NCBI GenBank assembly: GCA_964484475.1
Contig: CAZAFU010000037.1
Location: 1-22,631, forward strand
Direction: 5' to 3'
Length of the DNA stretch: 22,631 nt
Origin: Parvularcula sp964484475
GTDB lineage: Bacteria; Pseudomonadota; Alphaproteobacteria; Caulobacterales; Parvularculaceae
The notes beneath the pieces were generated by a model. That model saw nothing but the letters and a program-made list of their open reading frames with translations. It searched no databases and was not told the origin of the DNA. The position numbers were made by a program, and so were the translations under genes. Below, piece after piece: positions 8,268 to 15,750 of the stretch; position 1 is the first letter of the stretch; each line of letters starts with the position of its first letter.

Positions 8268-11054
8268 CTACCAGGTGTAGGAAACCTGCACGTTGTAGCT
8301 GCGCCCGTAGAGCTCGTAGATGCTCGGGAAGGTGATGCCGCTGTCTGTTCCGCCGGTCTCTTCGATGGTGCCGAAGGGTTCGTCGGTCAGGTTGTAACCT
8401 TCGAAGAGGATCGACACGCCTTCGAGGGGGCCACCCTGGAAGGTGTAGCCGAACTGGGCGTCGACGACGGTCTCCTCGATGCCCTGCGTGAAGTTCAGCT
8501 CGCCGTCGAAGTTGGGAAGCTCCGCGAAGTAGTCCGAACGGTAGCGGGCATTGAGACGCGCCCGCCAGCCGTAGTTCTCGTAGTAGAGGCTCGCGTTCCA
8601 CACCTCCTCCGAATAGCCGGGGATATCGACCGTGATGGTTTCGCCATCCGCCGAAATCTCGACCTCGGTCTGGGTGTTCGAGTAGCTGAACTGCGAACCG
8701 AAGCCTTCGTATCGCAGCGGCACGAAGCCGTCGAAGGGCAGGTTCAGTGCGACCTCGAAGCCTTCGATGGTCCCGCCTTGCGAGTTGATCGGACCCGAGA
8801 CCGAACCCAGGGCCGCATCCGGATTGGCGGCGAGGAAATCAGCGCCGTAAAGCTCGGTGACGAGCTCCGAGTTGTCGACGAGGAAGGTCGCGCCCGGGAA
8901 GACGTATTCGTCGAGGTCCTTGTAGAAATAGGCGATGGCGATCGCCCCGGCGCTGCCGAAATATTTCTCGAAGGAGACGTCGTAATTGTTCGACTCGAAG
9001 GGCCTCAGCTGCGGGTTGCCACCTGACGAGGTCAGGCAGAAATTCCCGAGATTCGGATTGAACTGCCCAGGATCGAACTCGGGAATACCGTCACCGTCCG
9101 GGTCAGGACAGACAAGACTGTTGACCGTCAGTTCCTGCGATGCGCGCAGGTCATCCATGCGGGGACGCGTGACCGCCTTTGCGTAGGACAGGCGCAGGAA
9201 GGTATCGGGCATGAATTCGAGCCCGAGGTTCACCGAAGGCAGGAAATGCGAATAGTCGTCGCCCCGGGTGACGGTCGGATTGTCGGTCACACCGTTGCGC
9301 GCCGACGCGCCATCGGACTCCTGGTCGATCTCCTGGTACTTGAAGCCCACATTGCCCCGCAGCGGCATACCGCTGACGAGGGTGTCGATCTCGGCCTGGA
9401 GGTAGTAGTCGAGAATCTCCTCGCGGACTTCCCAGGCCTTGGTAATGACACTGACGAAGTTCGCCTCACGAAGCGCGTAGGTGCCGTTGTTCAGAAGCTC
9501 GAACGGGTCATAGGCGATGATGTCCTGCCCGAGTTCGTCGGCCACGTCGGTCGATCCGATGATCGCCGAGGAAGGGATCTGCAGTTCGTTGTTCGGCGCC
9601 ACGCCGTCGGCGAAGTCGATGAAGTTCTCGATCGAGTCGCGGGTCTTCTCGCGGTCGGTGTAGAGGATACCGAGGCGCAGCTTGCCGAACGGTCCGCGCT
9701 CGATGTCGTAGGCCGCTTCTGCCCTGAGCTGGTTGATCGTGTCTTCGATCTCGGGCTCCTTGACGAAGCCCACCTGCCCCCAGCCGCCCGGGTCGGTGAG
9801 AAGGACCGTGTTCGGATCGGTCAGGTCGGCGTCACTGACATAGGCGTAGTCGCCCTCTTCGGGGAAGAAGAAGGACAGGCGGGTACGCTCGCTCTGGCTC
9901 GCTCCGAGTCCCGCATAGCTTTCGAAGTCGATGTCGGTCCGGTCAACGGTCGAGATCGAATAATCCAGAATCGTCGAGAATCTGTCTGTCCACTGACTTT
10001 CCCAGTTGATGCCGCCGGAGAAGAGCTCTGCGGAGCGGCCTTCCACGTCGGTCCTGAGGACAGGCCAGACATTGGCGTAGGCGGCGCTGTCGACGAAGAT
10101 GCCGTCCGATGCTGTGTAGCTCTCCAGTTCGGCCCCGGCCCATGAAGCCAGCGGGGTTTCGACGCCGCGGAAGATGCCCGAGTCCTCGAAGTCGGAATAG
10201 AATGCGTCCAGCGTGACCTGGTTCGCGTCATCCGGGCGCCATTCAAGGGTGCCCGCTACCGAAGTCCGGTCGAACTCCCGCGACTGCGCGCCCGTCCTCG
10301 GGTTGTCCGTGGGGTAGAAGAAGCCGTCCTCGGTCAGGCTGACCTGCCCGGAATTCGTCTTCAGCTCGCGCTGCACGTTCTGCACGGGGTTGGACTGGGT
10401 CGTCACCGCGAGGGCGATACCGAGAGTATCGTTCGCGAACTGATCGATGTAGGACGCGAAGAGACGGTAGCCGTCTGCGTCGAAATCGGGGTTCAGCTCT
10501 CCGTTGTCGTTGAAGACGTAGCGGCCCGACGCGGTGATCTGGCGGTCGGAATAGTCGAGCGGACGCACCGTGCGCAGGTCGATGGTGCCGGCGATGCCGT
10601 TCGCGGCGAGGCGCGCTTCGGGTGTCTTGTAGACGAGACCCTGCGCAATCAGCTCTGCTGGGAACTGGTCGAACTCGATGCCGCGGTTGTCACCCGCAGA
10701 AACCTGCTCGCGCCCGTTCAGGAGCGCGACGGAGAAATCAGGACCGAGACCGCGGATCGAGATCTGCTGGGCGCGGCCACGGACGCGCTGGGCGGTCAGG
10801 CCGGGAAGGCGAGCCAGCGAGTCCGCAATCGACAAATCGGGCAGCTTGCCGATATCCTCCGCCGAAATCGCTTCGACGATCGAGGTCGACTGCTTCTTGG
10901 TTTCGAGGGAGTCCTCGATAGCTTTCTTGATCCCGCGGACGACGATGACGTCATCTTCGCGCTCTTCATTGACTTCCTGAGCAAAAGCAGTGGTGGCGAG
11001 CGCCGGCACGGCGGCACAGCAAAGCAACAAGGCCTTGCGGCTGAACTTGGGCAT
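8268..11054 (-). CDS. TonB-dependent outer-membrane receptor (Xanthomonas/Caulobacter sugar-receptor type)
   Basis: This 928-residue outer-membrane receptor begins with a signal peptide (MPKFSRKALLL, cleavage after AFA at residue 25). Next come a TonB-box-like DDVIVVRG, the plug domain (IGKLPDLSIADSLARLPGL, then VRGRAQQISIRGLG) and a long 22-strand-type barrel ending in aromatic Trp (VQVSYTW), the usual barrel-assembly signal. The plug wording and length fit the TonB-Xanth-Caul subfamily, typically used for oligosaccharide uptake. A predicted surface loop holds two cysteines (C649 and C673) flanking an acidic DPDGDG stretch (D651, D653, D655) that could bind calcium. The start has GGGAGG 6 bases upstream. 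The alpha-amylase upstream and the GH97 gene beyond suggest alpha-glucan oligosaccharides as ligand (inference from context). Confidence 0.93.
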   Translation of the reverse strand: MPKFSRKALLLCCAAVPALATTAFAQEVNEEREDDVIVVRGIKKAIEDSLETKKQSTSIVEAISAEDIGKLPDLSIADSLARLPGLTAQRVRGRAQQISIRGLGPDFSVALLNGREQVSAGDNRGIEFDQFPAELIAQGLVYKTPEARLAANGIAGTIDLRTVRPLDYSDRQITASGRYVFNDNGELNPDFDADGYRLFASYIDQFANDTLGIALAVTTQSNPVQNVQRELKTNSGQVSLTEDGFFYPTDNPRTGAQSREFDRTSVAGTLEWRPDDANQVTLDAFYSDFEDSGIFRGVETPLASWAGAELESYTASDGIFVDSAAYANVWPVLRTDVEGRSAELFSGGINWESQWTDRFSTILDYSISTVDRTDIDFESYAGLGASQSERTRLSFFFPEEGDYAYVSDADLTDPNTVLLTDPGGWGQVGFVKEPEIEDTINQLRAEAAYDIERGPFGKLRLGILYTDREKTRDSIENFIDFADGVAPNNELQIPSSAIIGSTDVADELGQDIIAYDPFELLNNGTYALREANFVSVITKAWEVREEILDYYLQAEIDTLVSGMPLRGNVGFKYQEIDQESDGASARNGVTDNPTVTRGDDYSHFLPSVNLGLEFMPDTFLRLSYAKAVTRPRMDDLRASQELTVNSLVCPDPDGDGIPEFDPGQFNPNLGNFCLTSSGGNPQLRPFESNNYDVSFEKYFGSAGAIAIAYFYKDLDEYVFPGATFLVDNSELVTELYGADFLAANPDAALGSVSGPINSQGGTIEGFEVALNLPFDGFVPLRYEGFGSQFSYSNTQTEVEISADGETITVDIPGYSEEVWNASLYYENYGWRARLNARYRSDYFAELPNFDGELNFTQGIEETVVDAQFGYTFQGGPLEGVSILFEGYNLTDEPFGTIEETGGTDSGITFPSIYELYGRSYNVQVSYTW

Positions 11055-11111
11055 CGATGTCCTCCCTACGCGTAAGCGTGCCGAGACTCATGCCCGGCTG
11101 GCCCGACGAGT

Positions 11112-11140
11112 TTTATGTCGTGAGGACAACAGGACGGCAA
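11112..11140 (-). promoter_or_regulatory. candidate promoter for the TonB-dependent receptor
   Basis: On the minus strand TTGCCG (11140-11135) and CATAAA (11117-11112) are separated by exactly 17 bases, each matching the sigma-70 consensus at four of six positions. It lies 58 bases upstream of the receptor ATG, in the 113-base gap after the amylase. The imperfect palindrome CGAC-N9-GTCG overlaps the -10 region and could be an operator, but this is weak. Confidence 0.42.
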
Positions 11141-11167
11141 GCCACCTCTACCGCTAGGGGGCGGTGA

Positions 11168-13051
11168 TCATCCGCCCTGTGACTTACATACCACAGCGCC
11201 CAATGCGGGGACGCGGACACGGTAGCTGGCCTGGGCCTCGGAACGGGCACCGCACGAGCCCAGAAGCCCCACCCACCGCCGGGAGGCCGGCTCGACCTCG
11301 ATGGCCTTCGTCCGGGTCTCATCCGAGACATTCAGCACAACGAGCACTTCTTCGCCCTGATGGATTCGCGAGAAAGCGAAAAGACCCCCCGCTTCCTCGG
11401 CATAGCGTGTCTTCTGCTCTCCTCGCCTCAGCGCCGGCTCGCCCTTCCTGATCGCCGCAAGCTTGGCGATGAAGCGGAACATAGGGTGCTCGGTATCGAA
11501 ATTGTCCTCGGCGGTGGTCCGGTCCGTGCCGAGAAGATCATTATCGTTGTAAGACGCGACCTTGCTCTCGAACATGTCTTCCCGGGCGGCCTGGTCGTTG
11601 CCGTCGCTGACAAAGCCCTGTTCGCCCCCCGCATAGAGGGTCGGTACCCCGCGCGCGGTCATCAGCAGGACATGGGCGAGCCTGAGGCGGGCGAGGATCT
11701 CCTCCTCGGCCGCGTCCGGGTTGGCCTGCCGCAGGAACATCGAGAAACGGCCCATGTCGTGATTGTCGAGGAATGTCGGCAGGCGCGAAGCGGCCTCGAA
11801 CCCCCCTTCGTAGAGAACGTCGGCTTCGAAGATCCGGGCGAGCTGGTAGGTGCCGTAGACCCCGGTCTGAAGATCGAACATCGCACCCTCGCGGGCCTGC
11901 CTTCCCCCCGTCGACATCACCATCCGCGCCGCACCCTGCAAGGCGAAATCGAGAACGGCCGGGAAGCCGTCGACCCGGGTATGCCGGGCCAGCGCCTCCG
12001 GGTCGAAATCATAGACCTCGCCGAAGATATAGAAGTCGTCCTTGCCGATCGCCGCCGCCCTTGCATGCATCGCCGGGACGAAGACCTGCCAGAACTCGGG
12101 GTTGACGTGGCGGGCCGTGTCGATGCGGAAGCCGTCGAGCTCGAAGTCCTCGATCCACTGGCCGAAGATCTCGATCATTCCCTCGATAACGCGCGGATGC
12201 TCCGTCATCAGATCGTCAAGGCCCGAGAAGTCCCCGTTGAGGAAGCTCTCCCCGGGATAATCAAAGTTCCCGCGGTTGTGGTAGTAGCGCGGGTCGTTGA
12301 GCCAGGCAGGTGTCTTCGCCTCTTCGTCCCCGACCGGAAGATAGGGCGTGTAGGCCCAGTCCGTGCGGGACAGCTTCTCGAAATTGGCCTGCGTCCGGAC
12401 GCCGATCCCGGCAAAGCCCCTGTTGATGGGCCGGCCGGACGGCCCGCCCCGGGTGGTGTAGGGATACTCCGCCTCGGACCGGTAGGCGCATCCCCCCTCG
12501 ACCCGGTCGCGCCCCCGGTAGTCGGGATCGTCGCATTCGCGGTACCTGATGACGTCCGCCGTGTGGTTGGTGATGATGTCGAGAATCACCTTCATGCCCC
12601 GCGTATGGGCGGCATCCACGAAGGTTTTCAGCTCCTCGCGGGTACCGAAATGGGGATCGACATCCGTAAAATCGGTGATCCAGTAGCCATGGTAGCCGGC
12701 ACTCTCCATGCCCTCGGGGCCCTGCACCGGCTCGTTGCGGTAGATCGGCCCGAGCCAGATCGCCGTGGCACCGAGAGCCTCGATGTAGTCGAGCTTTCCG
12801 GTCAGCCCCTTGAGATCGCCACCATGGTAGTAGCCCTTGTGAGCCGGATCGTATCCTGTCGCGAGGCGGTCGCCCTCGAGCCCGCCACGGTCGTTCGAAG
12901 GGTCGCCATTGGCGAAACGGTCAGGGAGCAGGAAATAGATGATGTCATCGTTGATCGGACGGTCGAGGTTCCGCTCTTCCTGAGCATTGGCCAAAGCGGG
13001 GGCCAGGGAACAAAGGGCGGCCGCCGCCGCGAAGAACTGGCGCATGGTCAT
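11168..13051 (-). CDS. exported alpha-amylase family glycosidase (GH13)
   Basis: This 627-residue enzyme has a signal peptide (MTMRQFF, Ala-rich core, cleavage after ANA at residue 23), so it is periplasmic or secreted. All four GH13 regions are intact: DIITNH (D158-H163), GFRIDTARH with nucleophile D311, FGEV with acid/base E345, and FLDNHD with transition-state stabiliser D432. The barrel is followed by a beta-sandwich C-terminal domain ending near VPALGAVVCK. Cysteines C173 and C188 in domain B may form a disulfide. The expected action is hydrolysis of alpha-1,4-glucans or malto-oligosaccharides; neopullulanase-like activity is possible and the subfamily cannot be set by eye. The ATG at 13051 has GGAGG 6 bases upstream; an in-frame extension to 13135 lacks support. 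It is divergent from the GH97 gene and lies 113 bases upstream of the receptor on the same strand, possibly in one operon. Confidence 0.92.
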   Translation of the reverse strand: MTMRQFFAAAAALCSLAPALANAQEERNLDRPINDDIIYFLLPDRFANGDPSNDRGGLEGDRLATGYDPAHKGYYHGGDLKGLTGKLDYIEALGATAIWLGPIYRNEPVQGPEGMESAGYHGYWITDFTDVDPHFGTREELKTFVDAAHTRGMKVILDIITNHTADVIRYRECDDPDYRGRDRVEGGCAYRSEAEYPYTTRGGPSGRPINRGFAGIGVRTQANFEKLSRTDWAYTPYLPVGDEEAKTPAWLNDPRYYHNRGNFDYPGESFLNGDFSGLDDLMTEHPRVIEGMIEIFGQWIEDFELDGFRIDTARHVNPEFWQVFVPAMHARAAAIGKDDFYIFGEVYDFDPEALARHTRVDGFPAVLDFALQGAARMVMSTGGRQAREGAMFDLQTGVYGTYQLARIFEADVLYEGGFEAASRLPTFLDNHDMGRFSMFLRQANPDAAEEEILARLRLAHVLLMTARGVPTLYAGGEQGFVSDGNDQAAREDMFESKVASYNDNDLLGTDRTTAEDNFDTEHPMFRFIAKLAAIRKGEPALRRGEQKTRYAEEAGGLFAFSRIHQGEEVLVVLNVSDETRTKAIEVEPASRRWVGLLGSCGARSEAQASYRVRVPALGAVVCKSQGG

Positions 13052-13094
13052 GGCGGCCCTCCAGAGGTCTGCCGTCGTCATTCTCGAGGGTTGG

Positions 13095-13123
13095 AGGTTG
13101 CTGCCTCCACGCCATCCCGTCAA
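13095..13123 (-). promoter_or_regulatory. weak candidate promoter for the GH13 amylase
   Basis: On the minus strand TTGACG (13123-13118) is followed, 17 bases on, by CAACCT (13100-13095), 43 bases before the ATG. The -35 box is good, the -10 poor. It sits in the 158-base divergent interval between amylase and GH97, where a shared regulator could bind; no clear LacI-type palindrome was seen. Confidence 0.22.
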
Positions 13124-13197
13124 CGCCCTGGACACCGCGCCGCCTTCACCGCTGGCCCTTGCGCTTCCGCGCCGCTACATAGGCTCCGGATAATAAA

Positions 13198-13203
13198 GGG
13201 AGG
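13198..13203 (+). promoter_or_regulatory. ribosome binding site that fixes the GH97 start
   Basis: GGGAGG lies 6 bases before the ATG at 13210. An in-frame TTG at 13207 would leave only 3 bases, so the ATG is preferred. Confidence 0.7.
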
Positions 13204-13209
13204 AACTTG

Positions 13210-15312
13210 ATGTTCCGCATAGCGATGATCCTGATGGGCTCTGCCGGCATGGCCCATGCCCTCGATGAGATCCCTCCGGTCTCCTTCGAGAAGGACGAAA
13301 GCTACACCGTCAGCTCGCCCGATGGCTCCATCGAGATCACGGCCTGGGTGAACGGATATGGCGAACCGATGTACGAAGTGAAGCACGAAGGCGAGAGTAC
13401 GATCGAGCCTTCGCGCCTCGGGATGCGGTTCGCCGCGCAGGAGCAGTTCAAGGACGGCCTCCTGATCGGCCAGAAGAGCCGTGACGAGCACGACGAGACC
13501 TGGGAGCAGCCCTGGGGCGAGCGGCGGGAAGTCCGTGATCATCATAACGAGATGGTCGTCACCTTCCGCGATGGCGATGACGAAAAGCGCAGCTTCGACG
13601 TCCGTTTCCGCGCCTTCGACGACGGGGTCGGCTTCCGCTATGAATTTCCAAGGCAGCGGGCCCTTCGCGGCGAGGTGGCCATTACCGACGAGCTGACGGA
13701 ATTCCGTGTGCCGGCGGAGGACACGACGGCATTCCACATCCCCGCCCGGCTCTGGAACCGTTACGAATACCTCTACCAGACCACCCCGATTGACGGGATC
13801 CACATGGTGCACACCCCGGTCACCATGGAGCTTGGTTCCGGTGACCACATTGCCATTCACGAGGCGGCGCTCCTCGACTATTCGGGGATGTCCCTGCTCC
13901 TCAAACGCGGCAATGTCCTCGAGGCGGATCTCGCTCCCCGCTCGGACGGACCCAAGGTGAGAACCCGGGCCCCTTTCCAGACGCCCTGGCGGACGGTGCA
14001 GATCGCCGACGATGCACCGGGCCTCATCAACGGCACCGACATCTACCTCAACCTCAATGAACCCAACGTACTCGGTGACGTCTCGTGGGTTGCCGAGGAT
14101 CTTGGCGTCTATACCGGCATCTGGTGGGACATGCATATCAGGACCAAGACATGGGGTTCGGGACCTTATCATGGTGCGACTACGGAATATACCAAGGAGA
14201 TGATGGATTTCGCTGCCGAGAGCGGGTTCAAGGGTGTCCTGGTCGAGGGATGGAACGAAGGCTGGGACGGCGACTGGTACAATGCCGGCGACGTCATGGA
14301 CTTCACGACAGCCTATGACGATTTCGATATCGAGGAGGTCACCGACTACGGACTTTCAAAAGGGGTCCGCCTGATCGGCCACCACGAAACCGTCGGGAAC
14401 ATCGGCCGCTACGAGGATCAGATGGCCGAAGCCTACGACCTCTATGAGGAGCACGGCGTCAGGCAGATCAAGACCGGCTATGTCGCCGATGCCGGAAACC
14501 TCAAATGGACCGACCGCAAGGGTGTCGAGCATTTCGAGTTCCATGACGGCCAGCGGAATGTCGAACACCACATCACCGCCCTCGAAGAGGCTGCGAAACG
14601 CAAGATCGCCCTCAATCCCCACGAACCCGTCAAGGACACGGGTCTCCGCCGGACCTATCCGAACTGGATCAGCCGCGAAGGCGCGCGGGGAATGGAATAT
14701 TCCGCGTGGGGCGTTCCGCCGAACATCCCCGAGCACACCGCGATCCTCGCCTACACCCGAATGCTCTCGGGCCCGATGGACTACACCCCGGGTATCTTCG
14801 ATCTGCGTCCGAACGAAAACCCAGACTATGACCGCGCATCGGAAAACAGTCCCAAGGCGCGTACCGAATCCACACTCGCCAACCAGCTGGCCCTCTATGT
14901 GGTCATCTACTCGCCGATCCAGATGGCCGCGGACCTGCCGCAGAACTACAAGGCACGGCCCGATGCCTTCCAGTTCATCAAGGACGTCCCCACCAACTGG
15001 GAGGAATCGATCGCCATCGCGGGGGAGGTCGGTGACTATGTGGTCCAGACACGGAAGGACTGGGACTCCGATGACTGGTATCTCGGTGCCGTCACTGACG
15101 AGGAAGGCCGTGAAGTCACGGTCGATCTCGACTTCCTCGAAGAGGGTAGAACCTACACGGCGGAAATCTACCGTGATGGTGACGATGCCCATTGGGAGAC
15201 CAATCCCTATGCCTTCGTCCGTGAAGAGCGCGAAGTCAAAGCGGGCGAGAGCTTCACCATTGCCATGGCCCCGGGCGGCGGCATGGCCGTGAGGTTCAGG
15301 GCCTCAGACTGA
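13210..15312 (+). CDS. exported glycoside hydrolase family 97 alpha-glucosidase (SusB-like)
   Basis: This 700-residue protein has a short signal peptide (MFRIAMILMGSAGMAHA, cleavage before LDE), an N-terminal beta-sandwich (about 20-270), a central TIM barrel (about 275-600) and a C-terminal beta domain. The wording HHETVGN (E393), NPHEPVKDTGLRRTYPNW (E472) and SREGARGMEYS (E490, E496) matches the glutamate set of the inverting GH97 type represented by Bacteroides SusB. Spacings of 18 and 24 between E472, E490 and E496 equal those of SusB E508, E526 and E532 as remembered from the literature. The protein is therefore expected to be a calcium-dependent inverting alpha-glucosidase releasing glucose from the non-reducing end, rather than a retaining alpha-galactosidase. 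It is divergent from the GH13 amylase and likely works with it in the periplasm. A strong terminator follows. Confidence 0.93.
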   Translation: MFRIAMILMGSAGMAHALDEIPPVSFEKDESYTVSSPDGSIEITAWVNGYGEPMYEVKHEGESTIEPSRLGMRFAAQEQFKDGLLIGQKSRDEHDETWEQPWGERREVRDHHNEMVVTFRDGDDEKRSFDVRFRAFDDGVGFRYEFPRQRALRGEVAITDELTEFRVPAEDTTAFHIPARLWNRYEYLYQTTPIDGIHMVHTPVTMELGSGDHIAIHEAALLDYSGMSLLLKRGNVLEADLAPRSDGPKVRTRAPFQTPWRTVQIADDAPGLINGTDIYLNLNEPNVLGDVSWVAEDLGVYTGIWWDMHIRTKTWGSGPYHGATTEYTKEMMDFAAESGFKGVLVEGWNEGWDGDWYNAGDVMDFTTAYDDFDIEEVTDYGLSKGVRLIGHHETVGNIGRYEDQMAEAYDLYEEHGVRQIKTGYVADAGNLKWTDRKGVEHFEFHDGQRNVEHHITALEEAAKRKIALNPHEPVKDTGLRRTYPNWISREGARGMEYSAWGVPPNIPEHTAILAYTRMLSGPMDYTPGIFDLRPNENPDYDRASENSPKARTESTLANQLALYVVIYSPIQMAADLPQNYKARPDAFQFIKDVPTNWEESIAIAGEVGDYVVQTRKDWDSDDWYLGAVTDEEGREVTVDLDFLEEGRTYTAEIYRDGDDAHWETNPYAFVREEREVKAGESFTIAMAPGGGMAVRFRASD

Positions 15313-15333
15313 GGGGCACCCCTTGGGAACCGG

Positions 15334-15367
15334 AACCCCGCAGGGCCCTGGCCCCTGCGGGGTTTTT
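15334..15367 (+). terminator. rho-independent terminator after GH97
   Basis: A perfect 12-bp stem (15334-15345 AACCCCGCAGGG pairing with 15353-15364) has a 7-base loop and a run of five T at 15363-15367. It lies 21 bases after the GH97 stop. No T run flanks the other side, so it is directional. It abuts the stop codon of the opposing receiver gene. Confidence 0.93.
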
Positions 15368-15750
15368 CATGCCTGCGCGAGTTCCACGCGCTCCTTGTGG
15401 GCGGTAAGCACCCGTTCCTTGAGGTCGCCTTCCTCGTAGGGCTTGCGGAGGACCTGGCACTCGAGCCCGTCGAAAAGTTTGGGATCGAAGGAATAGCCGG
15501 TGGCGAAGACCACCCTGCAACCATCCTGAATGAGCTTCCGCGCGAGGCCGATGGATGAGGTTCCGCCGACATTGACGTCCAGAACAGCGATATCGAAGCT
15601 TTCGCTGTCGATCGCTTCGGCCGCTTCGTCGATCCCGTTGACGGCCGTGACCGGGCCGATGCCGAGATCCTCGAGAACCGTCTGGTAGGTCAGTGACAGG
15701 ATGACCTCGTCTTCAAGAAAAAGGATCCTTGAACGTTCCTTCTCGTGCAT
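15367..15750 (-). CDS. single-domain response regulator paired with the HWE kinase
   Basis: This 127-residue receiver protein (begins MHEKERSRILFLEDE) has complete phosphorylation chemistry: acidic pocket E13-D14, phosphoacceptor D58 in AVLDVN, switch T84 in FATGY and K103 in RKPY. There is no output domain, as in many receivers that partner HWE kinases. Its ATG lies inside the end of the kinase gene (38-base overlap, different frame), so the two are co-transcribed and probably translationally coupled. No strong Shine-Dalgarno sequence of its own is visible, which fits coupling. It most likely accepts phosphate from the upstream kinase. Downstream effects cannot be read from the sequence; feeding into the alphaproteobacterial general stress response is possible but no PhyR, NepR or EcfG gene is in the window. 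Confidence 0.9.
   Translation of the reverse strand: MHEKERSRILFLEDEVILSLTYQTVLEDLGIGPVTAVNGIDEAAEAIDSESFDIAVLDVNVGGTSSIGLARKLIQDGCRVVFATGYSFDPKLFDGLECQVLRKPYEEGDLKERVLTAHKERVELAQA

Noticed and set aside
11159..11177. Hairpin (6-bp GGGCGG/CCGCCC stem) over the amylase stop codon as a terminator
   Set aside because: No T run follows on the minus strand and the stem is short; it may be chance in G+C-rich DNA.
13052..13209. LacI-family operator palindrome between GH13 and GH97
   Set aside because: No convincing central-CG palindrome was found by eye in this gap.
11360..13210. Open frame of 616 codons on the plus strand opposite the GH13 amylase
   Set aside because: Shadow frame; all four GH13 catalytic regions are on the minus strand.
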